DNA of 64,000 bases from Talinum fruticosum (GCA_021018815.1 JAITYX010000047.1:4783001-4847000); one strand, 5' to 3'. Numbered from the stretch's first letter, positions 24,773 through 37,044 are shown. Numbers and translations are program-made. Notes: generated by a model from the sequence alone, not told the origin.

Positions 24773-27610
24773 TGTAACACCCCGAATCTTAATCGTATTT
24801 AATTACTTTAAATTTATATTTTATCGTTTTAATATTGTTTAAGATCGGTGAGCCGCTTGAAATTGTGGATAGGAGTATGTACTAAAATTATATAATTTAT
24901 TTCGATACTGACTTAATAAATGTTTCTAGGCACGAGATAATTATTTAAATGTTTTCAAGCTCATGAAGGTATACATATATCGGAACGACATAGATTTTGG
25001 GCTCGAAAAATTAATCAATTTGCTTAATGATTAAAAAAACAAAAAACAAAAACCAAAAAAAAAAAAAAGAGAGAGAGTAGAAGCTAGTGGACTCTTGGCG
25101 TACAACATGATAAATAAGTGGGAGTATGGTTTCAAAACAAAGCAGAAAAACCCATTCTTCAGACCACTCTCTCTCCTCCCTTCATTCAATCTCTCCCTGC
25201 CTCTCCCCCTCTGCTACAGCCGGCCAATCTTCGCCTGCCGGACCTGCCGCCGCTAGCAAGCCACCGTCGGCGCCTCCCTGGCCGTCATCCCTGTTGCCGC
25301 AGTTTCTTTCCTCTCTCTTTTCCGCTCGGTTCTGCGCCAAGCAGGGCTGTGCTGCCCCTGCTTCTGTCGTCGCCTGAACAGGGCCGGAGCCGCCTTCCCT
25401 GACCGCCGTCCGGTGCCCGACGCCACCCACCAACGTCTGCGGCCGCTGCCTCGACACTGAACTCCACCACCGAGCCACCACCATCCAATTTCACATTTAA
25501 CCCAGTTTGAGGTATATCTCCAACCCTTAATTTCTAAGCGAATTGATTATGGTGGAATTGAAGGAGTTGTGGGACAAAATGAAAGTGGATTTAGAGATTA
25601 TTATGTGATGATACGGAATGGGAAATTAATTGGGCATTTCTTTATAATCGTAAATATGCTTGTTTGATTTTTATATGATTAGGAATGAATTGTTTAGTTG
25701 TGGTGGAATTAGATGAACTTTGGAGAGTAGTGAAATACGGATATATGTGAAATTGGATTTCCTTGGGTTTGTTGTGTGCTAAGTTGGTATTAGAGATAAA
25801 TTTGGGATATTCATAGTTGTGAATACGTTATCGAATTTTTGTATGAGGATGGGTTTGTTTGATTTTGTGAATATCGTTTGAGTTGCAAAGGCATGTTGGG
25901 GAAGTGATTTAAACAAAATTAGATGATGTTAAGAGAGAGGAATATATGAAAGTACAATTGAAAGTTTAATTGGATTTTAGGTGGGTTTTGTGGAATTTCA
26001 CCAAGTAATTGTGTGTTTTATTAAAATTAATTTGAGGAATATGTGGTTGTAAATTAGACAAGTCATGCTTGAATTTGAGAGGAAGAGTAATTGAATTACT
26101 CAGATTGTTCTGTAGAATGTTGTTGTTAGTTGGATAAGATTAAAGGTTGGAGGAATTAATTTCGGTGGCAACATAAAACTTGTATAGAGTAAATAATGTT
26201 TATGGATACCGGGATATATGAGTGTTACAAAAATCAATTTTAGGACATATTTAAGCCGAAATGATTGAGTAAGAGTTCCATGGAGTGGAAATGTTCCGTG
26301 ATATAATGGATTGAAATGATGAGGTATTGGTATTCTAGGTTAATTAATGGAATTGCGAAGTTGGGGATGTAAAATTTTATGGCCAAAACAATGAGAGGAA
26401 AATGGGAAATTCGCTCGATTATTTGGTCATAGAACTTATCGAAAAGTATTAAGTTGTCGAGGGATTCTTTAATAAATAACGAAGGAAGTAAACGAGATAT
26501 GAAAGTCTCTTCAAGAGTAACAAGGAAAACAGATTAACTTCAATAATAAGAGTTCAAAGAATACAAAGTATATAGGTAATATTAATAATTTATTAAACGA
26601 ATATGACTTATAATAGTTTTGCTCTAAACACCAACAGGTCACAAACATGGTAATCGGGAAGCTTGTATAGGAAGTGAAAATGCATTAAGAGGTACGTTAT
26701 TGCTTGTACCTTTCCCAAAGTGTTCATCTTTATTATTGAGTTTACGGTTTTAATAATACAAATAATTTGGACCCACTTCACGATCACAGTTCACGGTTTA
26801 AAGTAGATTTATCACGATTATAGTTTACGAACACGATTACGAGGGCCCTCCACGATCGATCGAGATAAATGAATGAATTGTTTATACGATCACGATTACA
26901 TATATGATTATCCTACAGAATCGCCATGGCATGCATATGTACAAAAATGGGTCCTAAACTATTTCAAAGATTAACGAATAGTGATATTACTTCGATTTAT
27001 CTTAATTTTACACATAAATAGCTTTTGAAACCGATTTCAATTATCCGCCCGCTCACCGACTTTTATAATATATTTTTACGAGTACAAGGGTAGCGTCATC
27101 GGGCCTATGGCTCATTCTTGTTTTTATGTTTTCTCAAATGTTTTTAGGGGAAGAAAATATTGTTAATGTTGGGCAAGAAGTGACAAGGGTAAAGGAATCG
27201 GGAGGTGTTGACTCATATCGGTGATCGGACTTTGGTTTAATCTTGAAGTGTTTTATGGTTGGCTTTTGACGATCGTGTTTTTTTTTTGTTAAGACATCCA
27301 TGTGGATTTACTTGTTTGCGGAGTTATTTCGTTGATGGTGAATCGTTAAATGTCATAATGCATTTTGGGAAGAACGAACTCATGTTTGGTGATTTAAATT
27401 ATGTATATATTGGGTTTGATGTACGAGACTTTAATTGTAAGTGTTTGGGTAAATTGAAAAGATTATCATATGTCTTGTTGTAATGTTAGCCTAGTCTCTC
27501 GATGAGGGATGGTAGTAACGCCCTAATATAACGATGTTTTCTCTCTGCCTTGTTATATTATATTTATTCAATAAGTGTGTTTTATATAATGATTATATTG
27601 GGGCGTTACA
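24773..27610. mobile_element. Solo LTR inserted in LINE
   Basis: 2838 bp. It begins TGTAACACCCC and ends GGGGCGTTACA, an 11 bp near-perfect terminal inverted repeat with TG...CA ends, flanked by a 5 bp duplication TTGGG. There is no gag-pol coding sequence and no second internal LTR start, so it reads as a solo LTR left by recombination of a large LTR retrotransposon, probably Ty3/gypsy by size and ends (inferred). A GC-rich island at 25170-25490 resembles a transcribed leader followed by a GTATAT splice-donor-like site at about 25512. Confidence 0.8.
25118..25500 (+). other. GC-rich leader-like island in solo LTR
   Basis: The island is strongly C-rich within AT-rich DNA and open in several frames on both strands, giving proline/leucine/arginine-rich translations with no domain. 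I read it as a transcribed leader in the LTR, not as a coding gene; a short LTR-encoded peptide cannot be excluded. Confidence 0.35.
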
Positions 27611-28228
27611 TTGGGTGACAGTGGAAAATCTCCATATACACAGATTGTATGGAATAGATATAATATTCCCAAACACTCGTTTTGCTTATGGAGAATATGT
27701 GTGGAGAGACTCCCAACCATGGATAGACCGAAACATCTTAATATTCAAGTACACAATGATGTCTGCCTTCTTTGCCACATTAGTAAAGAAACCCACTCTC
27801 ATCTATTCTTCCATGTCCATATAGTCAAAGTATCATGCAATACATTATGGCGGAACTCAAGCTTCCATGACATGTGAATACATATTTGAACCTAACCTAA
27901 GCTATCAAGAAGATACATAACAAAACAACTTGAGAAGTATACATCCTCTGCATAGCTACCATAGCCTACTGCGTATGGATCGAGCGCAATAATAGAGCTT
28001 TCAAGAAGGAGGAAGCCGATGTTAATATGATTGGAAAAAATGTAAGTATCTTATTCGAGGCTAGACTAAACTTTATTGTTAGGACTTCAAAGAAGCGTGA
28101 TTCGAGTAGCTAGTCTACAATATTTTCTTTCTTAAAGGCACTGGGTTGACCCCTGCCTTTAAAATTTTGTATTGAGTTTTAATTTTCTCACTTGGTAATG
28201 AATCTATACTTCTTACCAAAAAAAAAAG
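27611..28228 (+). mobile_element. LINE 3' part (zinc-binding domain and 3' end), continuation
   Basis: Continues the element cut at 24772. The RT-associated zinc-binding region (zf-RVT) reads KHSFCLWRICVERLPTMDR and then C-LLCHISKETHSHLFFH. The 3' end is gtaatgaatctatacttctt followed by a run of ten A residues at about 28219-28228, the usual poly(A) end. The DNA after it (agtagctattttttcttttt) loosely resembles the flank before 22110, a possible target duplication that is weak because both are T-rich. Confidence 0.8.
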
Positions 28229-29400
28229 AACAAGTAGCTATTTTTTCTTTTTAAAAATATTAAAGTAAAATTTATTCATAAGCAAGCAAATAACTAATTT
28301 AGTAAAAGACTATTAAAGGATCTTATTATTTTTATTTAGTATGCCGCTTGATTTGATTCTTTACTATTAATAAATAAAAAAATCTCATTCTAAAAAAATC
28401 AATTGTATTGTTATGCAAAATTTATTTTGGTTATCAATTTAAAATATTATTTTATAAATATAATAGTTAGAGGCCAAGAAGTTCAAGCCTATATTGGTAC
28501 ACCCTTTTTAATATTGTCATCATTATTATCATCATCATCATCATCATCATCATCATAAATTATGCATTAGTATCAATATATTAAGTAAAGAAAGAATCAC
28601 TATTACAACTCCATTGATGTTGGCTAACTAATCATAATGATCATTTTTCTTTCTTTGTGATCATATTTATACATACCTTTAAAAAATATTTGTATTTATT
28701 ATCTATTTACATACTCTTCTGAATTATAAATCTATTTTAAAAATAAATTTATGTCATAAATTTGAACAAATAGGAAGTCAAAATATAAGATTTGAAAAAA
28801 TTATAAATAAGTTTTTAAAAGAAGCCAATGTAAATATTACGATGTTCACATGTGTCCTACAAGCTTTTAAAGTATTGATGATAATAATATTTTCTAATTT
28901 AAAACAACATTCAATAGTTTATACCGCTATAAAAATTTATCAAAATAGCGATGGAAATAGTTTGATGGGATAATTTGCTTGAGAACCGACGATATATATT
29001 TTTTTTTAGATGTCGGAAAGTCCAACAGATTTATTTATATTTAATTAAGGTATTATATATTGTACACAAAGCCTATTCATTGTATATCTTCAAAAATCAA
29101 TACATGCACTATGAATCTAGAAAAAAAAATATAACACAATATATAATTTTCTCTTTTAAAAAATGAATATTAGGTTTTTGAGATTGCCTCACATATTGCT
29201 ATTAAATGTTACATTTCATTAGTTGATTTTTTCCTCCCTTTTTTGAATGGAATGTTTATGAATTGTTATTAATAAATATAAATGTTAAAAAATTAATAAG
29301 TTTGTATTAATAGAAATAAATAATCATTATTTAACAAATATAAATAAAATATAATTATTGTAAAATAGTAATATAACAGTGTTATTATATAATTATATAA
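28229..29400. other. AT-rich intergenic with (ATC)n microsatellite
   Basis: A trinucleotide run of about ten ATC units lies at 28524-28555. The 63-codon frame at 28975 is AT-driven and not credited. Confidence 0.4.
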
Positions 29401-29736
29401 TCTAATCTAATCTAATAATTTAAAATTTTACAGTATTAGTAAAAAATTCTTTTTGAACTAGAATATTATTTTTTAAACATAATTATATCTTACTAAAGAT
29501 AGTTTTTAAATTAAAAAATTAAGCTCACTCATTTTACATATAACTCAAAATTAAATTATATTACTTTTTGATGGTCAAAATGTATATAGCTAATATTAAA
29601 CTATATTAATTTTTGTGATCAAACCAATAGACTTTTTTAAAAAAGATTAGAAAAAGGAATAATATAATATGCGTCATACAATTTTAAGACAAGTATTATA
29701 AACATAGCCCGTGCGTTAGCACAGGTTAAAAACTAG
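29401..29736 (+). mobile_element. Non-autonomous Helitron, 336 bp
   Basis: The 3' end carries a hairpin with CCCGTGC (29708-29714), a GTTA loop and GCACAGG (29719-29725), one mismatch in the 7 bp stem, then ten bases (ttaaaaactag) ending in CTAG at 29736. This is the plant Helitron terminus. A TC start at 29401 (TCTAATCTAATC) lies next to an A at 29400, and a T follows at 29737, as expected for insertion between A and T. No coding sequence, so it depended on an autonomous relative. The 3' end is firm; the 5' end is inferred. Confidence 0.65.
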
Positions 29737-29824
29737 TTCATCATTAAAATTCACATATTCACAAAAAGTACGTAGTCAATATAATCTTCTTTTTTAAATG
29801 GCATATCTAGCGATTGATAATCCA

Positions 29825-30065
29825 TAATATTAAAAGAAGCACATAATCATTGATACGAAAATAAAATTTATCAATCAAAACATCATATTCATCAATACAA
29901 AACATCTCGGACGTAAATAAATATAAATTCATCAATATATTAGATGCATTTATCAAGAAAAACATCACATTTATCAATATAAAAGGAAAAATTATCAAAG
30001 AAGACATTATATTCATCAATACATACTATATCGGGTTAAAAACCTCATATTCATCAATATAAAAA
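29825..30065. repeat. Degenerate short direct repeats (TTCATCAATA type)
   Basis: The motif acatcatattcatcaata and variants (aaaatttatcaatca, aattcatcaatata, catttatcaatata, tatattcatcaatac) recurs about eight times at 25-45 bp spacing. It looks like a decayed minisatellite. Confidence 0.6.
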
Positions 30066-30239
30066 AATATGTGAACCATCACCATATAAAAATTGATATT
30101 ACATGAAGTCCATGTAAGAATGCTTCAAAGCACATGATGATACATGTGTTTTTGTTTCATAACATGTCTTGTATTTTTTGTTTTAATTTAAACTAATATG
30201 TTATATACTTTAAAATCAAGGAATTTTCAATAATTCCAT

Positions 30240-30800
30240 TTGATTATCAATTATAAGGTTTTAATATCCGTTTACTACATTGATATGAACAAAATAATAC
30301 GACAAACTGAGGTCACTTTCCTCTGGCAAGATCAAGGGTTTGCTCCTAGCCTAAACAACCTGAGCTGTTTTATCACTCAATTCTACAACGGTTTAGAATG
30401 GTTCTTTCTTTTTAACTATCCCGAGAATTTTTTAAAAATCTTGGAAAAGAAAATGGTTTCTAAAATTGTCAACCATAAAACAATTTCAAATATCTCCACC
30501 TTAATTTTTAATAAGCACACCTCCTTTAAATTGACATTCGTGGGGATGGAGATCCCCCGACCGATCGTGGTTCTTACACCATGTACTTTAAAAGGAGTTG
30601 ATGAAAAACCAATATCGGAGATAGAAAGTAAAATAATTTATCATATGATGATAATTAAAGGTGAGCACAACCGGGTATTCGATCTTTTTGGTGGCTCCGT
30701 CCTAAAATTTAGAACAAGTCCCATACCATTTCAGTCGGGTCTTCAATTTTTGGAACAGTCTCAAAGACAGATGGACTTTCTGTTTTTGCGCCGACGATAG
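30240..30800 (+). other. Unrecognised 186-codon open frame
   Basis: The longest frame in this part with no known homology that I can see. It is rich in F, I, N and K, as expected from AT-rich DNA, but its second half (LTFVGMEIPRPIVVLTPC) is more balanced. No signal peptide, membrane segment or motif is convincing, and no splice or promoter context is evident. It may be a retroelement fragment, an orphan gene or a chance frame. Confidence 0.2.
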
Positions 30801-30810
30801 ATAGGTATTG

Positions 30811-31740
30811 TCAAAGTGACTCGTCCACGATTACGACTACGAGGCACGAGGCTACAACCAAAACAAAAAAGGTCATCAAAAGAAAGAAACTAAAAATCGA
30901 GATAGAGACATAAAGATAAAAACAAAAACTTACAGAGAATATCATCCGCCGGGAAGATTCATCGGAGAAGGCAGAGAGAGAATGGAGGAGCTGATGGACA
31001 ACAAGGTGAGGGATGATGACAAGGAGAATGGGTGGAGAAGCGCTAACGAGTGAAAGTGACAACAATAGAGAAACGGTGAGCGAATGAGAGCAAAGGGAGA
31101 CAGCGATAGGCGACGGCGAGTAAGAGGAGAGAGAGAGAGACGTGAGAAGTGAGAACGTGGCATGGGGCTGGAAAATTGAAAGTAGAATTTTCTCTATGTT
31201 AGAAGGGATTATATGCATAATATATTTTTAAAAAATTATATGACCAGTTCTCGAATAATTGGTCCAGGTATGGGTCCAAATTTTCGAGTATCCGGTTCTA
31301 TACTAGGTTTCAAACGGGTTCTAAAAATTGAAATTAATCTCGGACCACATTCAACCAAGTTGGGAACCGGATTTTCCTACTCACCTCCAATGATAATGAA
31401 ATTGAAACACTGTAGAAATGGATGGCATTTGTTTCAACCAATAAACTCAAAATTATGAGTTGGTAGTAGACACACTACAGTTGATCTTCGCGATAGAAAT
31501 AGGTCAACTTTCTAGACACATGATCAATAAGTCGTAGTTTCCTTAACACGCTTGTATTTCTTCACCTTTTTCTCCTTTCACCACATCCAAAGTTATTCCC
31601 CAAATTATCTGCCACTCAGACTCTGATTGGTTATTATTATGTAGACTAGTACTACCCCCTCCCCAACCCACCCCACCCCATATAGAAATCTAATAAACTA
31701 ACCCAAGCTAGATTGAAAATCTACAGGCTAACATCAACTC
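30811..31740. other. Intergenic, purine-rich tract
   Basis: 30870-31150 is purine-rich (gaga and gagaga runs) and gives low-complexity serine/leucine frames on the minus strand, not credited as genes. Nothing else is recognised. Confidence 0.35.
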
Positions 31741-34700
31741 ATGACCAAGCTGGCCCTTTGATTGATAATATTTGGGAGATTCAGGCATGGTGACCAAAAA
31801 TTTTCATGGTGCTCAAATTTGATTGCTCAAAAATCACGGTGCCCAAATTTGATTACTCAAAAATAGGACACTCAAAATCACACATAACTAAGTCGTATTT
31901 ACGTCTGAAAGACAGATGTATAAAGCACGAGTATAGAAAGAAAAATAGGGTGCTTGAACCAGGTGCTATTTGTACTTGTCCATAATCTTTTTGCTTCTTC
32001 AATGGCTTCATCTGTGGAGCTCGGGCTTCCATCTATTTTTGAACCTTTGTCCTTGTTTAGGGCGAGATAAATGAAGTAAACAAAGCCCATCACACCCTAT
32101 TTCACAATTTAGGTTTTTGTTAGAACATCTCGCTTTGTGTCCATCCAGATTACTGGATTCTTTGTAACTACTGTTTCTAAATCAGAACAGCAACTTAAGC
32201 TCGAAACGAAGAATACCGAAAAGAGAAAGCATATAGGAGAGAAATAACTGGATCAAAGTTGAAATTTTAGTTTCAGCAGCAAATAATGAAGCTATCTAAT
32301 GATGTAACAAAGCTATCAATATTTCTATGAGATTTTGTTACGCTGTTGTCACGCTTGCCAATGGTACAATGCAATGTAAGACAGTAGATTCTTTTTTTTC
32401 TTTTTTTCCTTTTTTCGGGTGGGGGTGGGGGCAATTCCATGCTAAGTTTCACTTTAACCTAACAGAAAAAAGTTGATGTCAAATAATTTGAATAAGTCCC
32501 CTGAATGAATTCTCTGATTTATCGTTGGTCAGCTAGTTATCAATTGTTTCAATAACTCTAAGCAAATACTCTTAACAGTTGTTGTTAGTAGTAAACTCTA
32601 GAAGCCTTAACCTTGATTACTTCTTTGCTTCAATACATGCAGAGGAAAATTACCAGATTCTGTTTGTTCGTGCCAAGAACTGCAGGAAGGGTGTAACGCT
32701 TTTCATAATATTCTGGCAACGTACTTTTGAGAATAGTTCTAGGTTGGCTGTGAAGATGCTTCCATTTAAAGAAAAGCTTCCTCAAGTTGAATATAGTTAT
32801 GCATAAATGAAATTTCTTATGTCACTTAGTGTTGGTGGACAAAAATTGTCAAAACAAATCATCAGTACAGAAGAAAATATGCTTGTAAAAATGCAAATGC
32901 TGCAGGTGACAAGCAAGCAGTTGAAATCTTTTTTCCTTATCTTTTTCCCCACTTTAAGCTATACATAAATGAATTCCAAGCAGAGTTGAGGAACATACCA
33001 GGGCAAAGAAGACGGTAGAGACAAATGACCTAAGGACAAAAAAGAGAGAGCGACAGAACCAACAGTAACTGAAAGCCTTGCAATTGGTCTTGGAACAGCA
33101 TCCTGACATCCAAATAAGATTAGGACAGATCACGGAAGAGGCACTGTCAGTCTCATATCATCATGAAAGGGGAGAATGACTATCTTACAGGCACAAGGTT
33201 GGTTCCTGCGTCAATTCCATTTTTCTGACTTTTAGAATTGTCTGGATAGCTGCTTCAAAGCAGGTTACACATATCAATAAATGCAGAGCCTTAAGAACTC
33301 AAGTCAGAAAAATTAAGACACTAAAGCAACTCAACATAGAAGCCGACTGTTTGCAATCAGTACTTTAGTGATTAGTCATCAGATAAGCCAGCAAATATGT
33401 TTCACATCTCCCTTTGGTATGTCGTGGGTAAGCATCAGAGGCGCTTGCTCCGTGAACAAACTTGTACAATCTTTTTCTATGACATATTCAACAGCAGTAC
33501 ACCTTTACTACTTCCTTTTTTTTTGTTTGGAGGAAGAGTTCTTTTTTTTTTTTGGGGGGTTGATGGAGCACCCTTATAGCCGACCTAACACGGGGTTGAG
33601 CTTGGAGTTAAGGTGGAACGGGGTAAGTCAAGAAGCTGTTACACATGAGAATCAAATTCCCGACCTTGAGGGGGTGGATACAGCGCTCTTGATTCTCACA
33701 TATGCTTAACTATTTATGTGATAAAATTATGAGCTACGGACAAATAGCAGTTCCAGTTAAGCAATTTACTTGATAATTGAGATTAGATTTTGACATCTAG
33801 GTCCACTCATTTCAACGGAACACATGAACTGCTGTACTGTCATGTGTCAATGTTCCAAGATCCAGCTTTGTTAATGACTCTCAATCTTTCAAGCTTCCCT
33901 TCATAGTTCTAGATTAGGTACGGCAAATCTATATTACTCAGCCTCTTCATCCCAACCTAAGCATCCAGCTCCTTATCTATCTTCCATATTATAGGACACT
34001 AAAAACTTCACATTACCGCAAAAATACTTGAAAACTAGCCATGATCAACACGCCAAGACACGCCCGCTTTTGATCCTGCCTCGAGTCCAAGAAATAGAAA
34101 TACCATTCTATTCACATTCACAATCACAGTTGAACAATGCTTAGCTTTAGGAATACTACAGTCCAAAGCAAAAGCCTCTCTGAGCTGTATCTTCAGCTTC
34201 GTTTGTCATAGACCAGCAACAACTTCTACTTAACACTACTCAAATCTACGCACCAAAGGAAGCAATCTCTATCACTTAGCAAATCACCTCAAGCATGACT
34301 CAAAGATCTTGTTTTTGTTGGTTTCAACTATCATACTCCCATACCAACAAAGTTAAAACAAAAACTATCAAACCCCAAATAATATAGCAAATCTTCTAGC
34401 CCACATAAGACCTCTATCTAAACATACCACTAAAAGAAGAAAGATGAAACGAACCAAAATCAAAATGACCAAATGGAAATTTAATATAGAAAACTGATTT
34501 CTGTCAAAATAGAACAAAAAACACAAAGTGCCCAGATAATTAGAAGAAGAAAGCAAACAAAATTGACCTCGGAAGAAGTTGGATTGAACTGCATAGAAGA
34601 TGGCTGACCCTGGCGCATGAGAACTCCGCTTTCTTAACCCCTTAATTTAATTTTTGGGATCAGAAATTGAGTGCTTTGGCCCAAATTAGACTTGAAGATT

Positions 34701-34930
34701 GGGAATGGTTAAGAGAAATATTTGCAGGTTTAGCATTCAAGCGGGTTTGCAAATGATGTGAAAATGGCAAAAAACACCAGAAATTGAAGTTGAACAAGAA
34801 GCGGCCATTTTGGAAAATGACACTCCTCTTGATTTTCGATCCTTTCTGTTCGTGCAATCTGTCTATGTGCATCCCCATATAGCTTAATCATAACTTCTAC
34901 ATACCCGCTCAATGTGCTTAATCATAACCT
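31741..34930 (-). repeat. Segmental duplication, left copy (partner 42.44-45.90 kb)
   Basis: Colinear, same-orientation match to 42.44-45.90 kb over nearly the whole length, including introns and 5' flank of the plastid-protein gene. Examples are aatatttgggagattca, ggacagatca-ggaag, and aacaacttctacttaa. Confidence 0.9.
31966..34822 (-). pseudogene. Plastid membrane-protein gene, decayed copy A
   Basis: Same four-exon structure as the copy at 42.65-45.88 kb: exon 1 at about 34580-34822, exon 2 at 33189-33249, exon 3 at 32999-33102, exon 4 at 31966-32096. Exon 1 reads MAASCSTS and then shifts frame to a stop (after IICKPA) because of a one-base loss; it also lacks about 8 bp relative to copy B. 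Exon 2 lacks one base, exon 3 lacks one base in a T run, and exon 4 lacks one G, replacing the normal C-terminus. Several independent breaks, one of 8 bp, make it a true pseudogene. Confidence 0.8.
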
Positions 34931-35254
34931 GAGGCAGCATAAATATTAAGAACCAGTAAATCACCATAGACAGTTGCAATAAAATAGGCAAAAATATAGT
35001 ACATTTTTTTTTATCTAAGAAGCTCAATTTCATGCTATAATTCTCCCCACATTTATGTACTCGAAAATGGGATAGCTATAACTAAAATTTTCACTTCTTT
35101 CCACTTTTGAAGAAGAAATTTTCTCTATGCTTGATTCCTGAAAAACCTAACGCCTTGTTTTGTATTTTAAACCTTACGAGCACTTGACAGAATCTGATTC
35201 CTCTGTATCATATATAAACAAAACCATCAAGCTGCCAGATATTTGATGAGCTAG
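34931..35254. other. Spacer, no gene seen
   Basis: AT-rich; it separates the 5' flank of decayed copy A from the exon-2 fragment. Nothing recognised. Confidence 0.4.
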
Positions 35255-35565
35255 ACGCATCCTGACATCCAAATAAGATTAGGACAGATCATGAAATGGG
35301 TACTCCCAGTCTCATATCACCACGCAAGGGCAGAACCAATATCTTACAGGCACAAGGTTGGTTCCTGCCTCAATTCCATCCTTTCCAACGTTTAGAACTG
35401 TCTGGATAGCTGCTTCAAAGCAGGTGACACATCTCGATAAATGCAGACTTAAGAACTCAACTCAGAAAAATTGAGACACTAAAGCAGCTCAATGTAGAAG
35501 CCAACTGATTGCAATCAGTGCTTTCGTGATTAATCATCAGATAAGCCAGTAACGGTCACTTTTGA
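35255..35565 (-). pseudogene. Plastid membrane-protein gene, fragment C (exon 2 only)
   Basis: A third copy of the exon 2 neighbourhood, matching 33095-33400 and 43866-44165. Exon 2 (35348-35409) has the normal 62 bases and reads AIQTVLNVGKDGIEAGTN. The match ends within the first bases of exon 3, where unrelated DNA begins, so this is a duplication remnant and not a gene. It lies about 170 bp from the end of the PPR fragment. Confidence 0.85.
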
Positions 35566-35734
35566 ACACTCAGAGAAAACAACTTATAGTAAAAGGATAA
35601 GAGGATTTGGATGAACAGGACCACACCTCTATAATCACGTTGAAGTAGACAGATAAAAGGACAACTCACATCTAGAAAACAGCAAATATTATGATACACA
35701 GAGTAATAAACTTAAGCCACTCTGAAATCAAACA

Positions 35735-36788
35735 TCTGCATCCTTTTTATCTCCGAGTGAAAATAACCATTCTGAAGCAATTCTTTCGAAGAATCACTTA
35801 ATTGATCAGATGATAAAAGATCCACAAACAGAGACACAGTTTCAGCATTGGCTTCAAACCGTTTATTCACCATAATATCACAATAATGTAATGCATTCTG
35901 AAAATCATTACTGTGAAATAAATCCTTTTATAATCGTGTTGTATGCGCAAGAATCAGGAAAGATGCCATTGCACTCCATTTTCCTCATCAATTCAGTGGC
36001 TTCACTCATTAATCCCTTCTTACAAAGACCCTTGATCATTATGTTATACATTCTACAATTTGGTCGCAACCCTCTTGACAGGAGCTCATTTAAAAATCCT
36101 CCGCAACTTTAACACGCCCAGATTCACATAAACTAACAAGTTGAATATTGCAAATTGCAATATTGGGAGCAATTTTGTTGTTCTGCATCTCCTTCAACAA
36201 TGTCTCTGCCTCATCAATACGTCCATTTTTAAGCAGGTGATCAAACAATGAAGCATAAGTAACCACATTTGGAGGAATGCCATGAAGTTGCATTTCCTTG
36301 AACAGTTTAAGTGCACATTGCAGCCGGTTGGCTTTACACAAACCATCAATAAGAGTGCTATAGGTAACAACACTTGGTCCAATCCCTTTGTCACACATTT
36401 CCTGGGATATGTTGAGCGCTTCTTTGATTCTTCTGCTCTTGCAGTGTCCATTTATCAAAGTATTGAATGTCACAACATTGGGTCTGCAACCATTTCTCTC
36501 CATGACCTCAATGAGGTTCAATGCCTCGTCCATTTCGCCACGCAAACAGTATCCATCCAGCAGTGAGCTGTAAGTAATAATATGAGGAATCTCACCTCGG
36601 CTAATCATGAATTCAAGCAGAGCTCGTGCTTCATCAACCCATCCTTCCTTGCAGAACATGTCAATCAACATACTGTAGGTCTCAACATTCAGTGCTATGG
36701 TGTCCTCAAACATCTGATTCAACAATGCCTCAGCGTCTTCCTGCTGGCCCAAACCATACATTCCTTGAATAAGACAGTTATAAGTAAT
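35735..36788 (-). pseudogene. RFL-PPR fragment, 5'-truncated
   Basis: The frame at 36090-36761 (223 codons) has six PPR repeats, the first half close to the genes at 10 and 38 kb. The second half differs (VVTYSTLIDGLCKANRLQCA, PPNVVTYASLFDHLLKNGR). After a frame break near 36090 it continues as RGLRPNCRMYNIMIKGLC and DSCAYNTIIKGF, then, after another break, to the normal C-terminal type of end near 35735. It lacks everything upstream of TYNCLIQGM, where the sequence joins directly to the 3' flank of the next PPR gene at about 36785-36793. This looks like the product of unequal exchange between PPR copies. Confidence 0.85.
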
Positions 36789-36792
36789 TAAA

Positions 36793-37044
36793 TAACCTCC
36801 CGAAATTCAACGTGACAACCTGGACACAAAAATCAAGGATATTTTTTACAATGAAACCTTTACATCAAACGCCAAATTTCACTGAGATAGTAGCTTCTGT
36901 AGGCCGAGTTGTTTATTGTTTGGCCTCTTGCATGCTCTTGCACGATACACTCACCTTCAATTATGCCTCACAATTTTGTTAGATGCAGCTTTTACACTCA
37001 AGACAAGCTTCACATTGATAGCATAAGACCATTAACCCCCATTC
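36793..37044 (-). other. 3' flank of second RFL-PPR gene, duplicate of 9.69-9.95 kb
   Basis: Near-identical to 9690-9949, showing that the PPR duplication included 3' flank. Confidence 0.8.

Noticed and set aside
22060..28260. Target-site duplication for the whole LINE
   Set aside because: The candidate flanks (agttatttacttttctt and agctattttttcttttt) are both T-rich and imperfect, so the match is not decisive.
29825..30065. CRISPR-like array of short repeats
   Set aside because: Units are degenerate and unevenly spaced, and the window is plant nuclear DNA.
30811..31218. 135-codon serine/leucine-rich minus-strand frame
   Set aside because: It arises from a gaga-rich tract and has no homology-like features.
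33530..33700. SINE-like segment shared with 44.29-44.45 kb
   Set aside because: Both occurrences lie at the same place in the segmental duplication, so the sharing is explained by that event; no clear A and B boxes were seen.
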